A stretch of 64,000 nucleotides of DNA from Nioella aestuarii. GTDB lineage: Bacteria > Pseudomonadota > Alphaproteobacteria > Rhodobacterales > Rhodobacteraceae. The DNA is taken from contig NZ_JBPBBA010000002.1 in the NCBI RefSeq assembly GCF_050896395.1, forward strand, positions 205,154-269,153, given 5' to 3'. A program made the position numbers and the translations under genes. The notes beneath the pieces are model-generated. The model searched no databases, was not told the origin of the DNA, and saw only the letters and a list, made by a program, of their open reading frames with translations. This document shows positions 58,361 through 64,000 of this stretch, in pieces. Position 1 is the stretch's first letter; each line of letters starts with the position of its first letter.

Positions 58361-58918
58361 ATGGCCACGGAACGCACGTTGCGCGATATCGGACCGGATA
58401 AATCCCTGCTGCTCGTCGATGACGACGAACCGTTCCTGCGGCGCCTGCAACGGGCCATGGAAAAACGCGGGTTCGAGGTGGAGGCCGCCGATTCCGTCGC
58501 CGGCGGCAAGGCCATCGCCACCGCGCGCCCGCCCGCTTATGCCGTGGTCGATCTGCGGCTGGAGGATGGCAACGGGCTAGATGTTGTGGAACTCCTGCGC
58601 GAAAAACGCCCCGATGCCCGTATCGTGGTGCTGACCGGCTATGGCGCGATTGCGACAGCCGTCGCCGCCGTCAAGATCGGCGCCACCGATTATCTGTCGA
58701 AACCAGCTGATGCCAATGACATCACCGCTGCCCTGCTGGCGGAAGAGGACGACATGCCGCCGCCGCCGGAAAACCCGATGAGCGCCGATCGCGTTCGGTG
58801 GGAACATATCCAGCGCGTCTATGAACTCTGCGACCGAAACGTCAGCGAAACCGCCCGGCGGCTGAACATGCACCGCCGCACGCTGCAACGCATCCTCGCC
58901 AAGCGCAGCCCGCGCTAA
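58361..58918 (+). CDS. regA: Response regulator RegA/PrrA/ActR
   Basis: RegA is the partner of RegB. The 185-residue protein has the receiver domain (about 14-125) with LLLVDDDEPFLRRLQ, phospho-acceptor Asp (about 64) in VVDLRLEDGNGLD, LTGYGAIATAVAAVKIGA and the conserved Lys in YLSKPADAND. A proline linker (PPPPENP) precedes the C-terminal Fis-type HTH: RVRWEHIQRVYELCDRNVSETARRLNMHRRTLQRILAK. This C-terminal sequence is nearly invariant among RegA orthologues. Confidence 0.97.
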   Translation: MATERTLRDIGPDKSLLLVDDDEPFLRRLQRAMEKRGFEVEAADSVAGGKAIATARPPAYAVVDLRLEDGNGLDVVELLREKRPDARIVVLTGYGAIATAVAAVKIGATDYLSKPADANDITAALLAEEDDMPPPPENPMSADRVRWEHIQRVYELCDRNVSETARRLNMHRRTLQRILAKRSPR

Positions 58919-58922
58919 GGCC

Positions 58923-59411
58923 ATGCGTCACGCCCTGTTGCTGGTGGCCGCCCTTTCGGCCTGCACCCCGCTGCCTCTGCCGACCTCTGCCCCGGGCGGC
59001 AGCGGCGTCACCCCCGATGCCTCCGGCCTGCAACCGGGCGGGACCGATTTGCGCATTGATTTTGGCCGCGCCGAGGCAGGCGTGATCGAAACTGTGTCCC
59101 GCCTTGTTGGATCGCAACCCGCTGACGTGACGTTGATCGAGGAATGCGGGGCGGGGCCAGTCACAGCAGCCTATTGGCGGAACGGGCTGACCACGAACTT
59201 CCTTGACGGAGATTTCGTAGGCTGGACCGTAACAGAACCCGGCCTGCCCGTCGCGGGCGGGTTGTCGGTTGGCATGTCACCTCCACCGGTGCAGATGACC
59301 GAAACCACCCTGGGGCAAGAGTTCGAGTCAAACGGCATTTGGGCACTGATCGGGGAAGACAGCACCGACATCACGGTTCTCTGGTCCGGGATCAGCTGTT
59401 TCTTCCGCTAG
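58923..59411 (+). CDS. Hypothetical lipoprotein
   Basis: A 162-residue protein with a lipoprotein signal peptide (MRHALLLVAALSAC, lipid on Cys14). A Pro/Gly/Ser-rich linker (about 15-45) follows, then a small globular domain with TDLRIDFGRAEAGVIETVSRLVG, a cysteine at EECGAG and a C-terminal SGISCFFR. I do not recognise the family. It is four bases from the regA stop, so it is probably co-transcribed with senC-regA. Confidence 0.8.
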   Translation: MRHALLLVAALSACTPLPLPTSAPGGSGVTPDASGLQPGGTDLRIDFGRAEAGVIETVSRLVGSQPADVTLIEECGAGPVTAAYWRNGLTTNFLDGDFVGWTVTEPGLPVAGGLSVGMSPPPVQMTETTLGQEFESNGIWALIGEDSTDITVLWSGISCFFR

Positions 59412-60298
59412 GTCGCGCTGTGCAACCATTTCAGGAACACCCGCGCCTGCGGACTGATCGTTTCCGGGTTGTGGACGGTGTAGTAGCCCAGATCCGACTC
59501 CGGCTCTTCCAGCAGCGCCACCAACCGCCCGTCATCCAGATCACGCTGCACCACCGCCAAGGGCTGGCGGGTGATCCCCGCACCCGACCGCACCGCGGCA
59601 AGCGCCAGCCCATTGGTCTGCATCCTTGTCACCTGCATCTTGTCAGGGTCGGCCCCCAGCGCCCGAAGCCAGGTGAACATTTCCATATCCGTGGGTTCAG
59701 GAAGCCAAGCAAAGCCGGTCAGCGCGTGAATCGCGTTGGGGGATGTCGCTGAATATTCCACCGGCAGGCGCGCTGCCACGTCCGGATGCGCCACCACGAC
59801 TCGGTGCGCCCGAGTCAGCAGCCGCGCTTCCAGCCCCGGCCATTTGCCTTGCCCGAAACGGATTGCCAGATCGAACCCGTCCCGACGCAGATCGACCACA
59901 GCGTTGTCAGGCGCGATCGTCACCGGCAAGTCGGGATGCGCCTTCCAAAACCCGGCTAGACGGGGAACCAGCCAATTTTCCGCAAAGTTTTGCGTTGTCG
60001 AGAGTGCAATGGGCCGATCCGCCCGCGCTTGCGACAGTGCTCTGACACCAGCGGCAATCACCCCGAACCCCTCGCCCAGATCCTGCGCCAACCGCCCCCC
60101 CGCCGCCGTCACCGCCATGCTCCGACCCGAGCGTTCCATCAGAGGCTGTCCGAAATGATCCTCCAACGCCCGCACATGCTGCGCAATCGCGGCATGGGTC
60201 ACGTTCAGTTCCCGCGCGGCGGCTGAGAAGTTTTTCAAACGGGCGGCAGCTTCAAACGCCTTCAATGCCGCCAGCGAGGGGATGTTGCGCCAATCCAT
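59408..60298 (-). CDS. LysR family transcriptional regulator (GcvA-like)
   Basis: A 296-residue LysR regulator. The N-terminal winged helix reads IPSLAALKAFEAAARLKNFSAAARELNVTHAAIAQHVRALEDHFGQPLMERSGRS, close to the GcvA branch (NVTHAAIAQHVRALE). The effector domain (about 90-296) has IALSTTQNFAENWLVPRL and a VVVAHPDVAARLP strand. The gene is divergent from a 55-residue small protein; an inverted repeat of LysR type lies directly before its start, so it probably controls itself and that gene. Confidence 0.92.
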   Translation of the reverse strand: MDWRNIPSLAALKAFEAAARLKNFSAAARELNVTHAAIAQHVRALEDHFGQPLMERSGRSMAVTAAGGRLAQDLGEGFGVIAAGVRALSQARADRPIALSTTQNFAENWLVPRLAGFWKAHPDLPVTIAPDNAVVDLRRDGFDLAIRFGQGKWPGLEARLLTRAHRVVVAHPDVAARLPVEYSATSPNAIHALTGFAWLPEPTDMEMFTWLRALGADPDKMQVTRMQTNGLALAAVRSGAGITRQPLAVVQRDLDDGRLVALLEEPESDLGYYTVHNPETISPQARVFLKWLHSAT

Positions 60299-60301
60299 AT
60301 C

Positions 60302-60318
60302 TGTAAGCTCAACTTACA
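60302..60318. promoter_or_regulatory. Candidate LysR operator TGTAAG-N5-CTTACA
   Basis: The 17-base inverted repeat TGTAAGCTCAACTTACA begins four bases upstream of the LysR start codon. It fits the T-N11-A pattern bound by LysR proteins. Outer flanks CCATAT...ATATGG extend the symmetry, with a two-base shift. Binding is inferred from position. Confidence 0.55.
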
Positions 60319-60395
60319 TATGGAAGATATTGCTGATTCGAGATCGCAAGGCAAGACCGCTATGTCTGAGACATCACAAAACAGGAGCTTTCCCG

Positions 60396-60563
60396 ATGAT
60401 CTCTCTCCTCTCCCGAGCCATGAAAACCGCTACACGCTTTGATACATGGGATGCGCCTGACCATTGGCGTGCCCAGCATGAAGATTATCGCACCCGCCGA
60501 CAGCGCGCGGATGCCGATCGCGCGCGGATGCGTCGCGATGTGAAAGACACCGGCTTGACGTAA
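60396..60563 (+). CDS. Small basic protein, DUF1127-like
   Basis: A 55-residue protein, too short for most gene finders, with ATG preceded by AGGAG at good spacing. It is helical and charged, and its C terminus YRTRRQRADADRARMRRDVKDTGLT resembles the R-x-R...R-D-I-G-L end of DUF1127 (YjiS-like) proteins. In alphaproteobacteria such small proteins act in RNA or phosphate and carbon metabolism. Its position opposite the LysR gene, sharing the operator, argues that it is real. Confidence 0.6.
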   Translation: MISLLSRAMKTATRFDTWDAPDHWRAQHEDYRTRRQRADADRARMRRDVKDTGLT

Positions 60564-60618
60564 GTCAGGGTTACAATGAACTCAACTCTGCCTGGACGCC
60601 TGCCATAGGGCGTCCGGG

Positions 60619-61110
60619 TCAGGCATCGCTGCGCAGATCCAACAGCTTCGTCACCCGATCCACCGGCGTCCCATCGCTTAGCGGAACGCCCGGCGTCACA
60701 TGATGATCGACGAACCCCATCCGACCATAATAGCGCAACCCGCCACTGTTATCTGCCCGGATCCTCGCGTCGATTTCGCGATAGCCAAAGCCGATCGCCG
60801 CCGCTTTCGTCGCCCCGAACAGGGCCCCACCAATGCCCCGCTGCGTGCTGCCCAGCCTGGCAAAGGTCGCAATCGTGGCACGGTCCTCCGGCCCGCCTTC
60901 CAGCGGAAAGATATACTGGAACCCCAGAAGCTCGCCGTCATGTTCCGCAATATGGCAAATGCCGCGCGGCACGGTTCCGGCAAGCACCGGGGCCAGGAAA
61001 TCCGCCGGAACCTTGCCCTGAAAGGCGGTCGTGCCGCCCTTGTCCACGATGGCCTGCAACAGCGATATGATGCCTTGTGCGTCCTGCGGGGTGGCCTGCC
61101 TGACTTTCAT
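60619..61110 (-). CDS. GNAT family N-acetyltransferase
   Basis: A 163-residue acetyltransferase: MKVRQATPQDAQGIISLLQAIVDKGG at the N terminus, ICHIAEHDGELLGFQYIFP, acetyl-CoA loop TFARLGSTQRGIGGALFGATK and RADNSGGLRYYGRMGFVDHHV. The L-R-Y-Y-G-R-M-G-F segment is typical. Acceptor unknown. The start overlaps the HD-hydrolase stop by four bases, so they form an operon. Confidence 0.9.
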   Translation of the reverse strand: MKVRQATPQDAQGIISLLQAIVDKGGTTAFQGKVPADFLAPVLAGTVPRGICHIAEHDGELLGFQYIFPLEGGPEDRATIATFARLGSTQRGIGGALFGATKAAAIGFGYREIDARIRADNSGGLRYYGRMGFVDHHVTPGVPLSDGTPVDRVTKLLDLRSDA

Positions 61111-61703
61111 AGCTTCTCTAACAATGCATTATGCCGGGCAGTGAAGTCCGCCCGCACCTCAGCGGGGGGGCGCAAATGCAGATGCAGCCCCTCAGTCAGC
61201 GTCGAGGTTGGGCGGCCAAAGAACCGGTCCGCCTCGGCCTCTGAGAACCCGGCCAGCTGCGTCGCCTCCAACCAGGCCGAGACCTTGTCGGCCCGCTTGA
61301 TCCGCGCCTTCACCGTCTTGGGGATCGCCGCAGGCAGCCCGAACCGCAGATGGATCGCCGCCGCCAGCCGGTCGTCCAGCGCACCATAGCCCGGCCCAAC
61401 CGCCGCTTTCACGGGGCTGATCATATCTCCAATCACATATTCAGGCGCATCATGCAGCAGCGCCGCCAGCCGCCATTTCACCGGGGCCTTGGGGTCTATC
61501 CGGGCGAATATCTGTTCCACCAACAGCGAATGTTCGGCCACCGAATAGGCAAAATCCCCGCGCGTCTGCCCGTTCCAGCGCGCCACGAAGGCCAGCCCAT
61601 GGGCGATGTCCTCGATCTCGATATCCACCGGAGTCGGATCCAACAGATCCAGCCTGCGCCCCGACAGCATCCTCTGCCATGCTCTTGCAGTCGATTTAGC
61701 CAT
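61107..61703 (-). CDS. HD-domain hydrolase (YfbR-like)
   Basis: A 198-residue protein of the HD superfamily, close to YfbR/5'-deoxynucleotidases. It starts MAKSTARAWQRMLSG, with the HD ligands in YSVAEHSLLVEQI (His) and LLHDAPEYVIGDMISPVKAA (His-Asp), then LDDRLAAAIHLRFGL and IKRADKVSAWLEATQL (Asp). YfbR enzymes hydrolyse 5'-dNMPs. The longer in-frame start at 61985 is rejected because conservation begins here and AGGG precedes this ATG. Confidence 0.88.
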   Translation of the reverse strand: MAKSTARAWQRMLSGRRLDLLDPTPVDIEIEDIAHGLAFVARWNGQTRGDFAYSVAEHSLLVEQIFARIDPKAPVKWRLAALLHDAPEYVIGDMISPVKAAVGPGYGALDDRLAAAIHLRFGLPAAIPKTVKARIKRADKVSAWLEATQLAGFSEAEADRFFGRPTSTLTEGLHLHLRPPAEVRADFTARHNALLEKL

Positions 61704-61893
61704 GTTGCCCTGCCATTGCGCGCCGAATTTGGTGCAGACCCCATAGAAACCAAGGCACGGGCCTAATTTCAACGTCTCTCCAACACGAAACCCGACATTT
61801 CCCGCTGAGATCCGGCTGAATTCAGAATTCTCTTGGTGATTGACCCATCCGGCGCATAGGCTGGGTCCGTTAACCCATTTGGAGGAGCCCATT

Positions 61894-62046
61894 ATGAGCA
61901 AAGAAGACACCCCCGAGAACGCCCCCGCCCGCAAGGACCAGAGCGCCAAAGGACCCGCAGCCCAGCAAGGCAGCATGTCCGACAAGGGCGGTAGCGCGTC
62001 TGGCTCGTCTCAGAGCGGCGTGGCGCCAAAGGGCGGCAGCAAGTAA
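61894..62046 (+). CDS. Small disordered protein
   Basis: A 50-residue hydrophilic protein, MSKEDTPENAPARKDQS..., ending GGSASGSSQSGVAPKGGSK. It has no hydrophobic core and appears intrinsically disordered. A very strong GGAGGAG lies seven bases before the ATG, and a hairpin terminator follows 25 bases after the stop, so this looks like a real monocistronic gene. Function unknown; it is similar in character to small stress- or desiccation-type hydrophilic proteins, which is only an analogy. Confidence 0.7.
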   Translation: MSKEDTPENAPARKDQSAKGPAAQQGSMSDKGGSASGSSQSGVAPKGGSK

Positions 62047-62072
62047 ACGCTGGCGTTTCAGTACGAATAGCT

Positions 62073-62103
62073 CGGGGCTGCACTGTGGTGCGGCCCCGTT
62101 TTT
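62073..62103 (+). terminator. Intrinsic terminator of the small disordered-protein gene
   Basis: CGGGGCTG (62073-62080) pairs with CGGCCCCG (62091-62098), with one G-T pair, followed by five T. It isolates the small gene from ahcY. Confidence 0.85.
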
Positions 62104-62119
62104 GTTGCGCGCCCAGCCA

Positions 62120-62148
62120 TTGTCCCTGAATGCCGGTCCTGCTATGTC
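62120..62148 (+). promoter_or_regulatory. Possible promoter of ahcY
   Basis: TTGTCC (62120-62125) and TATGTC (62143-62148) are exactly 17 bases apart, about 40 bases before the ahcY start. I looked for a SAH or SAM-type riboswitch in the short leader and saw none; it is too short for a standard one. Confidence 0.35.
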
Positions 62149-62184
62149 GCGCCAAACGCAAATGGTGCCCGTCAGGAGGCAGGA

Positions 62185-63576
62185 ATGACCGATTACATCG
62201 TCAAGGATATCGCGCTGGCCGATTTTGGCCGCAAAGAACTCGACATTGCTGAAACCGAGATGCCCGGCCTGATGGCCCTCCGCGAAGAATATGGCGACAG
62301 CAAACCGCTGAAAGGCGCACGTATCGCCGGCTCGCTACACATGACAATCCAGACCGCCGTGCTGATCGAAACCCTTGTGCATCTGGGGGCAGAGGTCCGG
62401 TGGGCATCCTGCAATATCTTCTCTACCCAGGATCACGCTGCCGCAGCCATCGCCGCCGCGGGCATCCCCGTCTTCGCCATCAAAGGCGAAACGCTGGAGG
62501 AATACTGGGACTACGCCGACCGCATCTTCATGTTCGAAGAGGGCGGCTGCAACATGATCCTCGACGATGGCGGCGACGCAACGCTTTATATCTTGCTCGG
62601 CGCACGGGTTGAGGAAGGCGAAACCGACCTGATCGAGATGCCCACCTCTGAGGAAGAGGTTGCCCTCTTCGCCCAGATCAAGAAGCGCCTGGCGCAATCC
62701 CCCGGCTGGTTTGTGAAACAGCGCCACATGATCCAGGGCGTGACCGAGGAAACCACCACCGGCGTTCACCGCCTCTACCAGATGATGGAGAAAGGCCACC
62801 TGCCCTTCCCCGCCATCAACGTGAACGACTCCGTCACTAAGTCGAAATTCGACAACAAGTACGGCTGCAAGGAATCGCTGGTCGACGGCATCCGCCGTGC
62901 CACCGACACCATGATGGCCGGCAAGGTCGCCGTGGTCTGCGGTTATGGCGACGTTGGCAAGGGATCGGCCGCCAGCCTCCGCGGCGCCGGCGCCCGCGTG
63001 AAAGTGACGGAAGTGGACCCGATCTGCGCGCTGCAAGCCGCGATGGACGGGTTCGAAGTGACTACGCTGGAAGACGAGGTCGCCAGCGCAGACATCTTCA
63101 TCACCACCACCGGCAACAAGGACGTGATCCGCATCGAGCATATGCGCGAGATGAAGGACATGGCCATCGTCGGCAATATCGGCCATTTCGACAATGAAAT
63201 TCAGGTCGCGGCGCTCAAGAACCACAAATGGACCAACATCAAGGACCAGGTGGACATGATCGAAATGCCCTCGGGCAGCCGCCTGATCCTGCTGTCGGAA
63301 GGCCGCCTGCTGAACCTCGGCAACGCCACCGGCCACCCCTCCTTCGTGATGTCCGCGTCCTTCACCAACCAGACGCTGGCCCAGATCGAGCTCTGGACCA
63401 AAGGCGACCAGTACGAGAACAAGGTCTACGTGCTGCCCAAAGTGCTGGACGAAAAGGTCGCCCGCCTGCACCTGGCCAAGATCGGCGCCAAGCTGACGAC
63501 GCTCGCCAAGGACCAGGCCGACTATATCGGCGTGGCGCAGGACGGCCCGTTCAAGCCGGAACATTACCGCTACTGA
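62185..63576 (+). CDS. ahcY: Adenosylhomocysteinase (SAH hydrolase)
   Basis: AhcY splits S-adenosylhomocysteine to adenosine and homocysteine, keeping the methyl cycle running. The 463-residue protein starts MTDYIVKDIALADFGRKELD. Family landmarks are RIAGSLHMTIQTAVLIETL, WASCNIFSTQDHAAAAIA, EYWDYADRIF, MILDDGGDATL, and PAINVNDSVTKSKFDNKYGC. The NAD motif is VVCGYGDVGKGSAASL (about 252), and the C-terminal residues are ADYIGVAQDGPFKPEHYRY. An insertion around residues 140-190 marks the long bacterial type. AGGAGG precedes the ATG. It is followed by a strong terminator. Confidence 0.98.
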   Translation: MTDYIVKDIALADFGRKELDIAETEMPGLMALREEYGDSKPLKGARIAGSLHMTIQTAVLIETLVHLGAEVRWASCNIFSTQDHAAAAIAAAGIPVFAIKGETLEEYWDYADRIFMFEEGGCNMILDDGGDATLYILLGARVEEGETDLIEMPTSEEEVALFAQIKKRLAQSPGWFVKQRHMIQGVTEETTTGVHRLYQMMEKGHLPFPAINVNDSVTKSKFDNKYGCKESLVDGIRRATDTMMAGKVAVVCGYGDVGKGSAASLRGAGARVKVTEVDPICALQAAMDGFEVTTLEDEVASADIFITTTGNKDVIRIEHMREMKDMAIVGNIGHFDNEIQVAALKNHKWTNIKDQVDMIEMPSGSRLILLSEGRLLNLGNATGHPSFVMSASFTNQTLAQIELWTKGDQYENKVYVLPKVLDEKVARLHLAKIGAKLTTLAKDQADYIGVAQDGPFKPEHYRY

Positions 63577-63602
63577 GGGCGGTTCGGCTTAGGGATTTGG
63601 AG

Positions 63603-63636
63603 CACCGGCCAGCGGGAGTTGGCCGGTGTTTTTTTG
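63603..63636 (+). terminator. Intrinsic terminator of ahcY
   Basis: Nine-base perfect arms CACCGGCCA (63603-63611) and TGGCCGGTG (63620-63628), followed by eight T (63629-63636). It lies about 27 bases past the ahcY stop. Confidence 0.93.
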
Positions 63637-63652
63637 TCCTGACTGACGAGCA

Positions 63653-63787
63653 GGGCGAGCGTCGGCCCGTGGGATGGCGCAACACCGCCCGAGGTCTGCC
63701 TTTTATCTCCGCCACGCCCGGACGACCTCAATCCCCCACGCAAGGATGACAAAGCGCCAGCCCGCCGGGACGGGCCGACGCTCGCCC
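63653..63787. repeat. 135-bp element bounded by 18-bp perfect inverted repeats
   Basis: GGGCGAGCGTCGGCCCGT (63653-63670) and its exact reverse complement (63770-63787) enclose 99 bases. No transposase or clear target-site duplication is visible. The element starts about 15 bases after the ahcY terminator. A structured RNA, a small non-autonomous element, or a family-specific repeat are all possible; only a genome search can decide. Confidence 0.7.
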
Positions 63788-64000
63788 GGCACCTTCGGTG
63801 CTATTCGGGCGGGGTGGCGCGGGGATTTGGGTTGTGGGCTGAGCTGATTAGTGAGCGATGCGCAGAAAGCGCCCTTTGCAAAATCAGTGCCGCAGAGCGT
63901 GATGTAGCGCCGGGACCGGCCCAATGTATGTACCGGCTGCTGTCCGCAAATGATTTCTAGCATGTTCTCGGAAGTCGCTCATATGTATCCGGCCTGTTGA
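63788..64000. other. Non-coding tail of the window
   Basis: No gene could be recognised. An open minus-strand frame (63703-63963) crosses the inverted-repeat element but its product resembles nothing known, and it has no ribosome site. A short hairpin GCACC-TTC-GGTGC starts the stretch. The sequence may precede a gene lying beyond the window. Confidence 0.45.

Noticed and set aside
62105..62184. Possible SAH or SAM riboswitch in the ahcY leader
   Set aside because: The leader after the upstream terminator is about 80 bases and shows no pseudoknot-like pairing or conserved core I could recognise.
62335..63564. 409-codon frame opposite ahcY
   Set aside because: Antisense of the strongly conserved AhcY; composition reflects codon bias and shows no domain.
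63703..63963. 86-codon minus-strand frame at the window end
   Set aside because: It crosses one arm of the inverted-repeat element, has no ribosome site and resembles nothing I know; kept only as a note.

Overview
The window reads as chromosomal core sequence of a marine-type alphaproteobacterium of the family Rhodobacteraceae (Roseobacter/Rhodobacter group). The basis is high GC with strong third-position GC bias, a RegB / SenC-RegA redox two-component locus, alphaproteobacterial AddAB, a trxA-addA-addB neighbourhood, a GlnK-AmtB pair, and protein sequences that look like those of this group. No species can be named from the sequence alone. I saw no rRNA, tRNA, prophage, IS element or CRISPR array.

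Layout. 0-8 kb: end of greA, a membrane/coiled-coil protein, mobA with a coupled RNase H-like gene, azlCD, mscL, a glutathione S-transferase broken by an in-frame TAG, a flavin-nucleotide-binding protein divergent from a MocR regulator with a clear candidate operator, and ytoQ. 8-21 kb: pheT, pheS and rpmI-rplT on the same strand but separated by unrelated genes (META-domain protein, glutamine amidotransferase, MFS transporter, sulfotransferase-like protein, DUF1992 protein, GNAT, SDR). Between them is an AT-richer stretch (about 16.4-18.4 kb) with two orphan genes and a 3' scrap of clpB. 21-29 kb: pyk and two small membrane genes, an N-formylglutamate amidohydrolase operon, rhodanese, yaaA and recQ. 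29-36 kb: ferredoxin-reductase-like gene, rsmD, HAD and zinc-ribbon operon, a peroxiredoxin, a cytochrome c behind a candidate FNR box, phhB, a FemAB-like gene, ugpQ and ridA. 36-45 kb: type I secretion ABC/HlyD pair, mlaA-mlaC, penicillin-binding protein 1A, glnK-amtB. 45-54.5 kb: trxA and the tsaE-amgK-murU-addB-addA operon. 54.5-59.5 kb: PAS protein, regB, senC, regA and a lipoprotein. 59.4-64 kb: LysR regulator and a divergent tiny gene, GNAT, HD hydrolase, a 50-residue disordered protein, ahcY, and a repeat-rich non-coding tail.

How the parts work together. Several themes recur: translation (greA is transcription; pheST, rpmI, rplT, rsmD, tsaE), envelope upkeep (mscL, mlaAC, PBP1A, amgK-murU muramic acid recycling, type I secretion), redox control (regAB, senC, a possible FnrL target cytochrome, thioredoxin, peroxiredoxin, yaaA), nitrogen and methyl metabolism (glnK-amtB, ahcY), and DNA repair (addAB, recQ). 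Most genes lie in short, tightly overlapping operons.

The less ordinary content is outside the proteins: clusters of perfect palindromes that share the same arms at distant loci, a 135-bp element bounded by 18-bp perfect inverted repeats, a degenerate motif present twice, a MocR operator covering the gene's own start, and the nonsense-interrupted GST. I found no convincing new multi-gene defence or mobile system.
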